Assembly (NCBI GenBank): GCA_963830485.1
Contig: CAWHNE010000029.1
Location: 186,001 to 250,000, forward strand
Reading direction: 5' to 3'
Source: CAIWHR01 sp963830485
GTDB taxonomy: Bacteria; Pseudomonadota; Gammaproteobacteria; Burkholderiales; Casimicrobiaceae
Length of the DNA: 64,000 nt
Below the pieces are notes generated by a model. That model made no database searches. It was given only the letters and a program-made list of their open reading frames with translations, and was not told the DNA's origin. Shown piece after piece: positions 36,634-46,631 of the stretch. The position numbers and the translations under genes were made by a program. Every line of letters begins with the position of its first letter. Position 1 is the first letter of the stretch.

Positions 36634-38021
36634 CGCCGACGCGAGCGGCGAGCATCCGCCGCCGCCTGCTCGCATTCCTCGTGAGCTCGCTTCTGCTGAT
36701 GGTCGCCGGCGCGGGCGCGGTCTCGTACTGGGTCGCGCTCCGCTCGGCCAACAACGCGTACGATCGCTCGCTGCTCGATCCCGCACTCGACATCGCCGAG
36801 AACCTCCGCATCGACGCGGCCGGCGCGCACGTCGACCTGCCGCAGCAGGCGCTCGAGGCTCTCGTCTACGATCAGATCGACCGGGTCATCTTCCAGGTCC
36901 GCTCGCCGGACGAACGCGATCGTCGACGGCACGGCGGATCTTCCGCCGCCGCCCGACCTCGGCCCGGGCCAGCAGGCCTTCTTCGACGGCGTCGAACGGC
37001 GGCGAGAAGATCCGCGTCGCGGCGCACCGGACGGCGAACGGCTACGTCGTGCAGGTCGGCGAGACGCTGCACAAGCGCAATCGGCTGGTCGGCGAGATCC
37101 TCGCCGCCGAGCTCGTGCCGACGCTGCTCGTCGCGGTCGCCGCGATCGCGCTCGCGTCGCTCGGCGTCGCCCGCGGGCTGCGTCCGCTCGAGCGGCTGCG
37201 CGTCGGAGCTGCTCGGACGCGCGCCGCGCGACCTGCGTCCGCTGCCGGCCTCGGCTGCGCCGGTCGAGATCGCGCCGGTCGTCGACGCGTTCAACCGGCT
37301 GCTTGCAGCAGGTGCGCGATGCGAGCACGATGCAGCAGCGGTTCCTCGCCAACGCGGCGCACCAGCTGCGGACGCCGCTCGCCGGATTGCAGATGCACCT
37401 CGAGCTCCTGCTGCGCCGGGGGCTGCCGGAAGACGTGCGCGGCGAAGTCGAGCGCATCCACAGAGCGACCGTACGCGCCGGCCGGCTCGCGAACCAGCTC
37501 CTCGCGCTCGCCAAGGCGGAGACGTGCGACGGGCGACGGCCGGACGTTCCGAGTGCGTCGACCTGCGCGCGACGGCGAGCGCGGCCGCGCGACCAATGGG
37601 TACCGGAGGCACGTGATCGCCGACATCGATCTCGGCTTCTCGCTCGACCACGCTGAAATCGACGGGGATCCGCTGCTCCTTGGCGAGCTTCTCGACAATC
37701 TGCTCGACAACGCACTTCACTACACACCTCCGGGCGGCGCCGTGACCGTCCACACCGGCTGCCGCGACGGCGTGCCGTTCTTGTGTGTCGAGGACACGGG
37801 CCCCGGAATCCCGGCGGCGGAGCGACGCAAGGTGCTGGAGCGGTTCTATCGAATCCCCGGAACGTCGGGGGAAGGCTCCGGCCTCGGGCTGGCGATCGTG
37901 CAGGAGGTGGTCGACCGCCACCAGGGGACGCTCGAGATCGACACCGCTGGACGGCCGAGGCGGCGCGCGGTTCTGCGTGCGTTTTCCGCATATGGCGCGG
38001 TCGAATCGCGCAGCCGCGTGA
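36630..38021 (+). CDS. Sensor histidine kinase, several frameshifts
   Basis: Partner of the regulator, beginning with GTG at 36630 inside its stop. Two N-terminal helices (LLAFLVSSLLLMVAGAGAVS and LVPTLLVAVAAIALASLGVA) flank a sensor domain of the 2CSK_N type (YDRSLLDPALDIAENL). HisKA: MQQRFLANAAHQLRTPLAGL with the phospho-acceptor His. ATPase domain: LLDNALHYTPPGGAV, CVEDTGPGIP and GSGLGLAIVQEVVDRH. At least six single-base insertions interrupt it (about 36908, 36993, 37202, 37302, 37530-37600, 37950). Likely intact in reality; senses an envelope signal. Confidence 0.8.
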
Positions 38022-38142
38022 GTCGAGGTGGCGGTGCGCTGCGGAGCGCCCGAACGGCCGATTGCGACGGCGTTCCGGGCGGCCTATGATCGCACGACAA
38101 GCCGATCGGCGCGTCGATGGCGCGAGCGGCACGGGAGCCATC

Positions 38143-38842
38143 ATGCGCGATCTCCACCAGCTGTTCGATGCGGCCTCGTCGACGTTCACCTACGTGCTCG
38201 TCGACCCAGGCACGCGCGACGCGGTGATCATCGACGCCGTCGACTCGGCATTCGACGCGTACTCGGCGCTGATCGGTCGCGAGCGGCTGCGCCTGCGTTA
38301 CGTCCTCGAGACGCACACGCACGCCGATCACATCACTGCCGCGAGCCGGCTGCGCGAGAGCACCGGCGCCAAAGCGGCGACGCCGCTGCCCTGTGGCATC
38401 GTCGCCGCCGATCTGCAGCTCGAGGACGGCGAAGTGCTGCGTTTCGGCGGCGAATCCGTTCGCGCGCTGCACACGCCCGGTCACACCGCCGGCTCGATGT
38501 CCTACCTGTGGCGCGACTGCGTGTTCACCGGCGACACGCTCCTGATCGGCGGCTGCGGGCGCACCGATTTCCAGAGCGGCGACGCGGGCGCGCTCTACGA
38601 CAGCATTACGCGGATCCTGTTCGCACTCCCGGACGCGACTGTGGTGTATCCGGCGCACGACTACAACGGGCGGACCTCGTCGACGATCGGGCACGAACGA
38701 CGGACGAACGCGCGGCTCGCCGGCCGCTCGCGCGATGCGTTCATCCGCTTGATGGCGGAGCTCGGCCTGCCGCGGCCGAGAGCTGATCGATCTCGCCGTG
38801 CCGGCGAACCGGCGCCTCGGGCAGGACGTGCAGGAAGCGTGA
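38143..38842 (+). CDS. MBL-fold hydrolase, persulfide dioxygenase-like
   Basis: A metallo-beta-lactamase fold protein of about 232 residues. MRDLHQLFDAASSTFTYVLV at the start, metal site LETHTHADHITAA, then HTPGHTAGSMSY, VFTGDTLLIGGCGRTDFQSG and PAHDYNGRT are the ETHE1/Blh-type persulfide dioxygenase signature. One extra A at about 38782 shifts the frame; correcting it gives ELIDLAVPANRRLG and a stop at 38840-38842. It would oxidise glutathione persulfide in sulfide detoxification. Confidence 0.87.
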
Positions 38843-38917
38843 CCGGCGGCCTGCTAGAATCACTGCTTCCCTGCGGTTGCCGTCCGCCTCGTTTCTCCTT
38901 TCCCGCCGCACTCCGCA

Positions 38918-40287
38918 ATGCCCGACGATCCGCAACTCGACGCGCTGAAGCTGCCGCCGCATTCGCTCGAGGCGGAGCAGTCGGTGCTGGGCGGAATGCT
39001 GCTCGACAACGACGCGATCGACCGGGTCGGCGACGTCGTGGCGGAGCCTGACTTCTACAGCGACGCGCACCGACTGATCTATCGGCACATCATCGCGCTA
39101 GCCGCCGAGGGCAAGCCCGCCGACGTCGTCACCGTGTCGGGAGTCGCTCGCCTCCGCGCAGAAGCTCGACTACGTGGGCGGGCTTGCAATACCTGGGCGC
39201 GCTCGTCGCCAATGTACCCACCGCTGCGAACATCCGCCACTACGCGCAGATCGTCCGGGACCGCTCGATCCTGCGCCAGCTCGCGGCGACGGCCGGCGAC
39301 ATCGCCGACACTGCGTACAACCCGCTCGGGAAGAGCGCGAAGGAGGTGCTCGACCAGGCCGAGGCGAAGGTGCTCCACATCGCCGAGCAGGGCTCGCGCG
39401 GCGCCCAGCAGGTCGTGCAAATCGGCACGCTGCTCGCGGGGGTCGTCGATCGCATCGAGACGCTCTACAACCGCGACGATCCTTCGGACGTCACGGGCGT
39501 GCCGACGGGCTTCAGCGATCTCGACCGGATGACCTCGGGTCTGCAGCCCGGCGACCTCGTCGTCGTCGCCGGACGGCCGAGCATGGGCAAGACCGCGCTC
39601 GCCCTCAACATCGGCGAGCACGTGGCGCTCGCGGCCGGACTGCCGGTCGTCGTCTTCTCGATGGAAATGGGCGCATCGCAGCTGGCGCTGCGGTTGATCG
39701 GCTCGGTCGGGCGGCTCGACCAGCACAAGCTGCGCACCGGCCGCCTCGCGGCGGAGGACTGGGAGAAGCTCACGACCGCGCTCGGCCGGTTGAACGAGGC
39801 GCCGATGCTGATCGACGAGACGCCGGCGCTGAACGCGATCGAGGTTCGTTCGCGCGCGCGCCGGCTGACGAAGACCTACGGCAAGCTCGGCCTCGTGATC
39901 GTCGATTACCTGCAGCTCATGCAGGCGACGACGACCGGCGAGAACCGGGCGACCGAGATCTCCGAGATCTCGCGCTCGATGAAGTCGCTCGCGAAGGAGC
40001 TCAAGGTTCCGGTGATGGCGCTCTCGCAGCTCAATCGCTCGCTCGAGCAGCGGCCGAACAAGCGGCCCGTGATGTCGGATCTCAGGGAATCGGGCGCGAT
40101 CGAGCAGGATGCGGACGTGATCTTCTTCATCTACCGCGACGAGGTGTACAACCCCGAGACCCAGGACAAGGGGATCGCGGAGATCATCATCGGCAAGCAG
40201 CGCAACGGTCCCATCGGCACGGTGCGCCTCACGTTTCTCGGCGAATACACGCGGTTCGAGAACTTCGCTGCGCCCGGCTCTTATTAG
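38918..40287 (+). CDS. dnaB: Replicative DNA helicase DnaB, two frameshifts
   Basis: Hexameric replication fork helicase. N-terminal domain: PPHSLEAEQSVLGGMLLDN. Two one-base insertions near 39139 (an extra G) and 39186 (an extra T) shift the frame out and back; without them the protein is continuous. The RecA-like domain has Walker A VVAGRPSMGKTALALN, Walker B LVIVDYLQLMQ, and IGKQRNGPIGTV with the arginine finger region. Ends FENFAAPGSY. Essential, so the breaks are almost certainly consensus errors. Located just after the ribosomal operon region, as in many Betaproteobacteria. Confidence 0.92.
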
Positions 40288-40302
40288 CAACCTCCTGCAT
40301 CG

Positions 40303-42738
40303 GTGCAAGCCCCCGTCTCGCGCAACGCACCCTGTCCGTGCGGCAGTGGCCTACGCTACAAGAATTGCCACGGCGCGATTCCTGCCCCCGCGCAACAGGT
40401 CGACCTCCTGAGGGCTCATCTCGAGCGCGCGCTGGTCGCGCAGCAAGGGGGCCGATTCGCCGACGCCGCGGCGGCCTACGAGGCCGCGCTCGCGTTGCAG
40501 CCGAAGAACTTCGACGCGCTGCATATGCTCGGTGTCGTGCGCTACCAGCAAGGCGCCTTCGAGACGGCACTGGACTTGCTGGACCGCGCGTTAGCCATCG
40601 ATCGGTCGGTTCCGGCGGCACGGTTCAATCGCGAATTGGTACAGGCGGCGCTGGACCGCCGTCCGGCCGAAGCGGAAATCGCGGGCGCCGCACAGGCATT
40701 CGCGGGCCGGATGGCGGCGGACAGTGGCGCTGCAGTCACACCGACAGACGGCGCGCCGGTGCGCGTGATCGCGTTCTACCTGCCGCAGTTCCACCGCATT
40801 GCCGAGAACGACGAATGGTGGGGGGACGGGTTCACCGAATGGACGAACGTCCGCAAGGCGCGTGCGAATTTCGACGGACACTGGCAGCCTCACGTGCCCG
40901 GTGAGCTCGGCTATTACGACCTCACGGATTCCGGCGTACGCCGAGCGCAGGCGATGCTCGCGCGTGCGCACGGCGTGGACGCATTCTGCTATTACTATTA
41001 CTGGTTCGCTGGCCGGCAGCTGCTCGGGCGACCCCTCGCCGAAGTGCTCGCCAGCGGCGAACCCGACTTTCCGTTCTGCGTCTGCTGGGCCAACGAAAAC
41101 TGGACGCGGCGCTGGGACGGGCGTGACGACGAAGTGCTGATGCGCCAGCATTATTCTCCCGGCGACGCACACGCATTCATTGCCGAGCTGCTGCCGCTGT
41201 TCCGTGACGAACGCTACGTCAGGGTCAATGGTCGCCCGCTGTTGCTCGTCTACAAGATCGCCGACATTCCCGATGTCGCCGCGACCGTGCGGATCTGGCG
41301 GGACGCGTGCGCTGCCGTCGGCGTCGGCGATCCGTACCTCTGCGCTGTGCAGCGTCACGCCAACGATGATCCGACGCCATACGGGTTCGATGCTGCGGTC
41401 GAGTTTCCGCCCATCGGCCATGCCGCCGAGAACGTCGCAGCCGGCGTCCACGCGCGCGAGCCGTTTCGCGGGACCGTCTTTCGGTATTCGAATCTCGCCG
41501 CGTACTACCTGATGCTGCCTCGGCCCCCGTATCCGCAATTCCGCGGCGTGACGCCGATGTGGGACAACACCGCGCGGCGTCAGGACGACGGCATGATCGT
41601 CACGGACTCGACGCCGGCGTCTTTCGGCGTATGGCTCGCCGATGTGCTGCGACAGACACGTCTGCGGCATCTAGGCGAGGAGCGCCTGGTGTTCGTTAAC
41701 GCCTGGAACGAGTGGGCCGAAGGCAATCATCTCGAGCCCGATTCGAGGCATGGCCGCGGATACCTCGAAGCGCTGCGCGCGGCTCGCAGCGTCGAAGCGG
41801 AACCGCTGCCGACTCGGCCGCCGCTTGCGACGATCGAGCACGATCTTGCCGCCGGCATGGCGAGCGGCGCGATCCGCGCGACGAAATTCGGCCGCCAGCG
41901 CGTGCTTGGCGCTCGCGATGTCGCGGTGGTGATGCCGCTCTACAACCACGCGCGCTATCTCGAGCGCGCGCTGGCGTCGCTCGTCGCGCAGACACGCGTC
42001 CCCGATCTGCTGGTCGTGGTGGACGACGGTTCGACCGATGGAGGCTCGGCCATCGTGGAGGCGTTTGCGATCGGCGCCCCATTTCCGCTAACGCTGTTGC
42101 GGCAGGCGAATGCGGGTGCCGATCGTGCGCTCAATCGGGGCATGGCGATGGCGGGTGCGGGCATCATCGCGATCCTCAATTCCGACGACGCATTCGCGCC
42201 AACGCGCCTCGCCAAGCTCGTGGGCGCACTTGGCGACGGCATCGATCTCGCGTTCTCGGCCTGCGAATTCATTGACGATGATGATCGAGCCGCCGATGGC
42301 GCCTACGTGCGCAGGCTGCGCGAGCGGCTGGACGAAACGATGCGTGCGCCGACGCTCCTCCATGCACTCGTCCGCTATAACATCGCAGTGTCCACCGGCA
42401 ATCTAGTGTTCCGGCGCGCGCTGCTTTCGCACACCGGCGGCTTCGCGCCGCTCACCGTCTGCCACGACTGGGATTTCGTGCTCGCGGCGAGTTATGCGAC
42501 GCGTTTCGCGCTCGTCCCGGAGCCCCTCTATCGCTATCGACTTCACGACTCGAATACGTTCGCCGGGCGGCGTGTGGCGGGCATGATCGACGGCGAGATC
42601 GCGCTGCATGGATTCTTCGCCGGCATCGCAGCGCACCCGTGGCTCGATGCGAATGCCAACGCCGCGTTCGTCGCGTTCGCGCGCGATGCCGGGCTTGCCG
42701 GTTACCTTCCGCGCGCATCTGGGAGCGTTCGCTCGTGA
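40303..42738 (+). CDS. SEC-C/TPR protein with WbsX-like and GT2 domains
   Basis: An 811-residue multidomain protein. Residues 6-24 are a SEC-C zinc motif (RNAPCPCGSGLRYKNCHG). Residues 32-120 are TPR-like helices. About 153-500 is a WbsX/GH99-like domain (VIAFYLPQFHRIAENDEWWG, CVCWANENWTRRWDG, FVNAWNEWAEGNHLEPD), found in O-antigen and polysaccharide loci. About 540-770 is a GT2 glycosyltransferase (VAVVMPLYNHARYLERAL, VVVDDGSTDGG, NSDD). GTG at 40303 is the start, 15 bp after dnaB. The SEC-C motif is otherwise best known from SecA. Its stop overlaps the next gene (GTGA). Confidence 0.85.
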   Translation: MQAPVSRNAPCPCGSGLRYKNCHGAIPAPAQQVDLLRAHLERALVAQQGGRFADAAAAYEAALALQPKNFDALHMLGVVRYQQGAFETALDLLDRALAIDRSVPAARFNRELVQAALDRRPAEAEIAGAAQAFAGRMAADSGAAVTPTDGAPVRVIAFYLPQFHRIAENDEWWGDGFTEWTNVRKARANFDGHWQPHVPGELGYYDLTDSGVRRAQAMLARAHGVDAFCYYYYWFAGRQLLGRPLAEVLASGEPDFPFCVCWANENWTRRWDGRDDEVLMRQHYSPGDAHAFIAELLPLFRDERYVRVNGRPLLLVYKIADIPDVAATVRIWRDACAAVGVGDPYLCAVQRHANDDPTPYGFDAAVEFPPIGHAAENVAAGVHAREPFRGTVFRYSNLAAYYLMLPRPPYPQFRGVTPMWDNTARRQDDGMIVTDSTPASFGVWLADVLRQTRLRHLGEERLVFVNAWNEWAEGNHLEPDSRHGRGYLEALRAARSVEAEPLPTRPPLATIEHDLAAGMASGAIRATKFGRQRVLGARDVAVVMPLYNHARYLERALASLVAQTRVPDLLVVVDDGSTDGGSAIVEAFAIGAPFPLTLLRQANAGADRALNRGMAMAGAGIIAILNSDDAFAPTRLAKLVGALGDGIDLAFSACEFIDDDDRAADGAYVRRLRERLDETMRAPTLLHALVRYNIAVSTGNLVFRRALLSHTGGFAPLTVCHDWDFVLAASYATRFALVPEPLYRYRLHDSNTFAGRRVAGMIDGEIALHGFFAGIAAHPWLDANANAAFVAFARDAGLAGYLPRASGSVRS

Positions 42739-44792
42739 CGCTTTTTGCGCCACCCGTGTCGCGGAACGCGCCGTGCCCCTGCGGCAGCGGCCTACGGTAC
42801 AAGAACTGTCACGGGGCGGTGGACAAGGCGGGCGATGTACGTCCGCTGCTCGCTGCCGCGCTGGCCGCACAGTTGGATGGGCGGCTCGCCGAGGCGCAAG
42901 AGCTCTACACGCGCGTGCTGGCACGCGACCCTTCCAGCTTCGACGCGCTGCACATGCTGGGCGTCACGCATTTCCAGCGCCAGGAATTCACGCGGGCGCG
43001 CGAGCTGATTCGCGCCGCCTGCGCGTTGCGGCCTGACGTCGTCGAGGCGGCGCGGAACCTGGAGCTCGCCGAGGGTGCGTTGCGCCGTGTCGATACGCAG
43101 GCACGGTACCAACGCTGGATCGCGACGACGGAGAGGGCGTGCATCGCGGCGCGGAGGTCCTTGCGGGACGCCATCGCCGGGCGGACGGACACGCCGCGCC
43201 TTTCGCTCGTGATGCCGGCCTACAACTCGCCGCCACGCTGGCTCGCGGCGTGCCTCGACAGTGTCCTTGCGCAGACCTACTCCAACTGGGAGCTGTGCAT
43301 CGCCGACGATGCATCGACCGATCCCGCGTCGCGCGAAACACTGGCCCGCTATGCCGCGCGCGACCCTCGCATTCGCGTCGTGTGGCGCGCCGTCAACGGT
43401 CACATCTCCGCGGCGTCCAATTCGGCGCTCGAAATCGCAACGGGCACGTTTGTGGCGCTCCTCGACCACGACGACGCATTGCCCCCGCATACCTTGGGCG
43501 AAGTCGCGCTCGCGCTCCTTGACCAACCGGACACGGCCATCCTCTACACCGACGAGGACAAGCTGGACGAGCAGGGTGAGCGCTTCGAGCCTTACTTCAA
43601 GCCGGACTGGAATCCGGCGCTCGCGAGCAGCCAGAACTTCGTGAGTCATTTGGGGGTCTACCGCACCGAGCTCGTTCGGTCGGTGGGCGGCTTCCGCGAG
43701 GGCTTCGAAGGAGCGCAGGATTGGGATCTGCTCCTTCGCTGCGCCGAGCGGGCGGAGCCCGCACGCATTCGTCATGTGGCGCAGGTTCTGTATCACTGGC
43801 GCTCGGTCGCTGGCTCCACCGCGCGCACGATGGCGAGCAAGGACTACGCGGCTGCGGCGCAGGAGCGCACGGTGCGCGAGCGCGCGCGCCGTGCCGGCAT
43901 CGACGTTGCCCTCACGCGTGTCGTTTACGGAGCGTTTCTCCAGGCCGACCCGATCGTGGCGACGTTGCCACCGATTTCCCTGGTCGTGCTCCATCCGGCG
44001 TCAATGTCCTCGAGCGAAGCGGCTGTACGGTGGCGCGCAACTGGGGACACGACGATCGCAGAGGTCCTCCCGGTGGCAGTGGAAAGCGAGGCGGTGAGCG
44101 AGGTGGACGACGCACCGCTGCGACTGGGACGAGACGGCGCGCAGCGAATCAACGCCGCGGTCGCGGCGGCAAAAGGCGACTTGATCGTATTCGTCGCCGC
44201 CAACGCTGCGCCGGCGGACTCCCGGTGGCTCGCGCGGCTCGCAGCGTACGCGCTGCAACCGGGTACGGGTTGCGTCGGCGGCGTCACGTTCGATGCGACG
44301 CGCCGGACCGCGCGCGGCGGTTACATCCTCGACCCAGACGCTGTCGCGGCGACCGCCTTTGCCCGCGAGCCCCAAGGATTCGTCGGCATGGCCGGCCGAA
44401 ATCAGGTTGTCCAGAACCTGTCCGCACTCTGCCTGTCGGGGCTCGCCTTGCGTCGCGCGACGTGGGAAGCGACGCAAGGGTTGGATGTCGTCCATCTCGC
44501 GGCAGCCTATCAGGACGTCGACCTCTGCCTGCGGCTTGCGGAGCGCGGCCTGCGCCACGTGTGGCATCCGGGCGTCGTGTTCGCTGACGAGCGCGCGTTG
44601 CGGGTTCGTGGCGCTTCGGCAACTCCGACCGCGGCAGAAGTCGAAGATGCCGCGTACATGCGCCTGCGTCATCGCGCGGCCCTTGCGCATGATCCCGCCT
44701 ACAATCCAAACCTCGCGCGGCCGCCACTGTTCGAGCTCGCTGACGCAAGCTTCGACGCCGCCGCTCCTGCGCTTCCTGACCCCACGCGATGA
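42735..44792 (+). CDS. SEC-C/TPR glycosyltransferase family 2 protein
   Basis: A 685-residue paralogue in its N-terminal third of the preceding protein: the SEC-C zinc motif (RNAPCPCGSGLRYKNCHG) near residue 10 is identical in its Cys/His pattern, followed by the same LDALHMLGV-type TPR helices (here SSFDALHMLGVTHF). Then GT2 domain one: LSLVMPAYNSPPRWLAACLD, CIADDAST, LLDHDDALPPHTL and DWDLLLRCAERAE. The C-terminal part contains a second GT2-like half without the complete acid motif, ending in a Pro-rich tail. Starts at GTG 42735 in overlap with the upstream stop; its own stop overlaps the methyltransferase ATG. Confidence 0.85.
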   Translation: MTLFAPPVSRNAPCPCGSGLRYKNCHGAVDKAGDVRPLLAAALAAQLDGRLAEAQELYTRVLARDPSSFDALHMLGVTHFQRQEFTRARELIRAACALRPDVVEAARNLELAEGALRRVDTQARYQRWIATTERACIAARRSLRDAIAGRTDTPRLSLVMPAYNSPPRWLAACLDSVLAQTYSNWELCIADDASTDPASRETLARYAARDPRIRVVWRAVNGHISAASNSALEIATGTFVALLDHDDALPPHTLGEVALALLDQPDTAILYTDEDKLDEQGERFEPYFKPDWNPALASSQNFVSHLGVYRTELVRSVGGFREGFEGAQDWDLLLRCAERAEPARIRHVAQVLYHWRSVAGSTARTMASKDYAAAAQERTVRERARRAGIDVALTRVVYGAFLQADPIVATLPPISLVVLHPASMSSSEAAVRWRATGDTTIAEVLPVAVESEAVSEVDDAPLRLGRDGAQRINAAVAAAKGDLIVFVAANAAPADSRWLARLAAYALQPGTGCVGGVTFDATRRTARGGYILDPDAVAATAFAREPQGFVGMAGRNQVVQNLSALCLSGLALRRATWEATQGLDVVHLAAAYQDVDLCLRLAERGLRHVWHPGVVFADERALRVRGASATPTAAEVEDAAYMRLRHRAALAHDPAYNPNLARPPLFELADASFDAAAPALPDPTR

Positions 44793-46588
44793 TGGAACAA
44801 CTGACGCCCGCAGCCGTGCGCTGGCTCGCTGACGCGCCCGCGCGCGCCATCGCGTGCAGGGTCTGCGGCCACCTCGGCCCGCACGCTCCGATCCTGTCGG
44901 TTCCCGGAATGGCGCCGCCACATCCGCTGCTGACTTTGCTGCGCTGCGCCGGCTGCGGGAGCGGATTCTACGACCCTCCCGGCATCCACGACTTCAGCGA
45001 ACTGAACCAGGACCGCGACGAATTCTGGCGCTTCTACATCGAGGCGGGCGGCGGCGTTTGGGAAACTGTCTGGCCGCTGCTGGCCGTCACCGGCGACGGG
45101 GCACGCACGCTGCTCGATATCGGCTGCGGTTTCGGCTTCGCCGTCGATTTCTGGTTGCGAACGGGGCGCGGCGAAGCGGTCGGCGTCGAGCTGGCCGAGT
45201 ACGGCCGCATGGGCGCTCGGCTGCTCGGCATTCCCATCTACCACGAGCTCCTGCAGGATTGCGCGCCGCTCGCGGGCCGCCGCTTCGACCTCGTTTACGC
45301 GTCCGAAGTCGTCGAGCACGTACCCGACCCGGCGGCATTTGTCGCGCTGCTGGCCGAACGCCTGACGCCGCAGGGCGTGCTGGTCCTCACCACGCCGACG
45401 GTCGAATATGTTCGTCCCGACAATCTGTCGCATACGCTGCTTGCCGCGCTTTCACCCGGATTCCACGGCTTCCTGCTTTCGGCGCAGGCATTCGGCGATC
45501 TCGCGCGGGCGGCCGGGCTCGCGCACGTCGACGTGCGCACGTTCGGCGAGCGCCAGATGCTCTGGGCTTCGCACGCGCCGCTGGCGCTCGATTTCGAAGA
45601 TCGGCGAATGCGGCCCCCGTTCACCGACTACATGAACGGGCGGGTCGCGAACCGCAATCCCGATTCTCCGGTCTGGCAGGGGTACGCCTATCGGCTGCTG
45701 CGCGATCTCACGAATGCCGGGCAATACGCACAAGCGCAGCCCCTAGCGCAATCGCTGTTCGCCGCAGTCGCCGAAAGCCACGGCGCGCACGTGCTGAATC
45801 CCGACGCGGCGCTCGAGAAGGCCGCAGCCTGCACGACGCTCGCCGACTTCGGCCGGATCGCGCCTTTCTTCCTGCCCGCGCTCTATTACTACCGCGCGGC
45901 AATCGCGCACCATCACGACGGTGACACCGCTACGGCGCTAACGATGTACCGCGGCACGATAGGCCTTGCGGAGCACGTATCGCGTTTCTCCGCGTTGGCG
46001 TTCCTGGAGGCGATCGCGCTGGTGTGGCAGGCCCGCGCCCAGGAAGCCGGGATAGCGCTAGCGCAGGGCGACTTCGCCTTCGCCGCGGACGTCTTCACAC
46101 GCCTTGCCGCGCACGGGCGGCACTGCAGCGAAGCGGATGCTTTCGCCGTGGCGAGCGCGGACTACATCGACAGCGTCGTCCCCCGCGCCTGCGAAGAATT
46201 GTTCATCCGCGGCCGCCCGGATCTTGCGTGGCGCACGTTCAACGCATGGCTCGCCGATCTCGCCGATCGTCGCGCCGGCATCGACTGGACCGACCCGGCA
46301 ACAGTCGAACGTGCGCTCGACGCGCCGGCCATCCGTGGCGATCCGGCAGACCCCGCATTCGCCCTTTTCTTTTTGGGGCTACTCGAGACAAACGCCTCTG
46401 CTTCGGCGGCGCCTTCGCACGGGCGGTTGCATGCCGTACAGCGACTAGCGGGCAGATACGCGACACACCCGATGTTCGGGCCGCGTCTCGCCCATTACGC
46501 GGCAATCGCTGCCCGTTACCTGCCGATGCCGGCACGCGGGCCGTTGTTCGACATGTCGATCAAGCTCGTCCAGCCGCCTTCGAAGTAG
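44789..46588 (+). CDS. SAM-dependent methyltransferase with large helical C-terminal domain
   Basis: A 599-residue protein. Residues 20-60 carry two CxxC pairs (CRVCG and CAGCG), a probable zinc knuckle seen in the sugar C-methyltransferase group. Residues 105-230 are a class I methyltransferase (LLDIGCGFGFAVDFW as motif I, VYASEVVEHVPDPAAFVALL). Residues 300-590 are Ala-rich helical repeats with no family I recognise, probably TPR-like. ATGA overlap with the preceding glycosyltransferase gene indicates one coupled set acting on a surface glycan or its lipid precursor. Confidence 0.82.
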   Translation: MMEQLTPAAVRWLADAPARAIACRVCGHLGPHAPILSVPGMAPPHPLLTLLRCAGCGSGFYDPPGIHDFSELNQDRDEFWRFYIEAGGGVWETVWPLLAVTGDGARTLLDIGCGFGFAVDFWLRTGRGEAVGVELAEYGRMGARLLGIPIYHELLQDCAPLAGRRFDLVYASEVVEHVPDPAAFVALLAERLTPQGVLVLTTPTVEYVRPDNLSHTLLAALSPGFHGFLLSAQAFGDLARAAGLAHVDVRTFGERQMLWASHAPLALDFEDRRMRPPFTDYMNGRVANRNPDSPVWQGYAYRLLRDLTNAGQYAQAQPLAQSLFAAVAESHGAHVLNPDAALEKAAACTTLADFGRIAPFFLPALYYYRAAIAHHHDGDTATALTMYRGTIGLAEHVSRFSALAFLEAIALVWQARAQEAGIALAQGDFAFAADVFTRLAAHGRHCSEADAFAVASADYIDSVVPRACEELFIRGRPDLAWRTFNAWLADLADRRAGIDWTDPATVERALDAPAIRGDPADPAFALFFLGLLETNASASAAPSHGRLHAVQRLAGRYATHPMFGPRLAHYAAIAARYLPMPARGPLFDMSIKLVQPPSK

Positions 46589-46631
46589 TGGACGATGGCG
46601 GTGCCCGTCCGCGGGCGCCGGCGACCGCGTG

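Noticed and set aside
35961..38021. Reading the regulator and kinase as true pseudogenes
   Set aside because: Every break is one extra base, and essential rplI and dnaB on both sides show the same error type, so sequence error is the simpler explanation.
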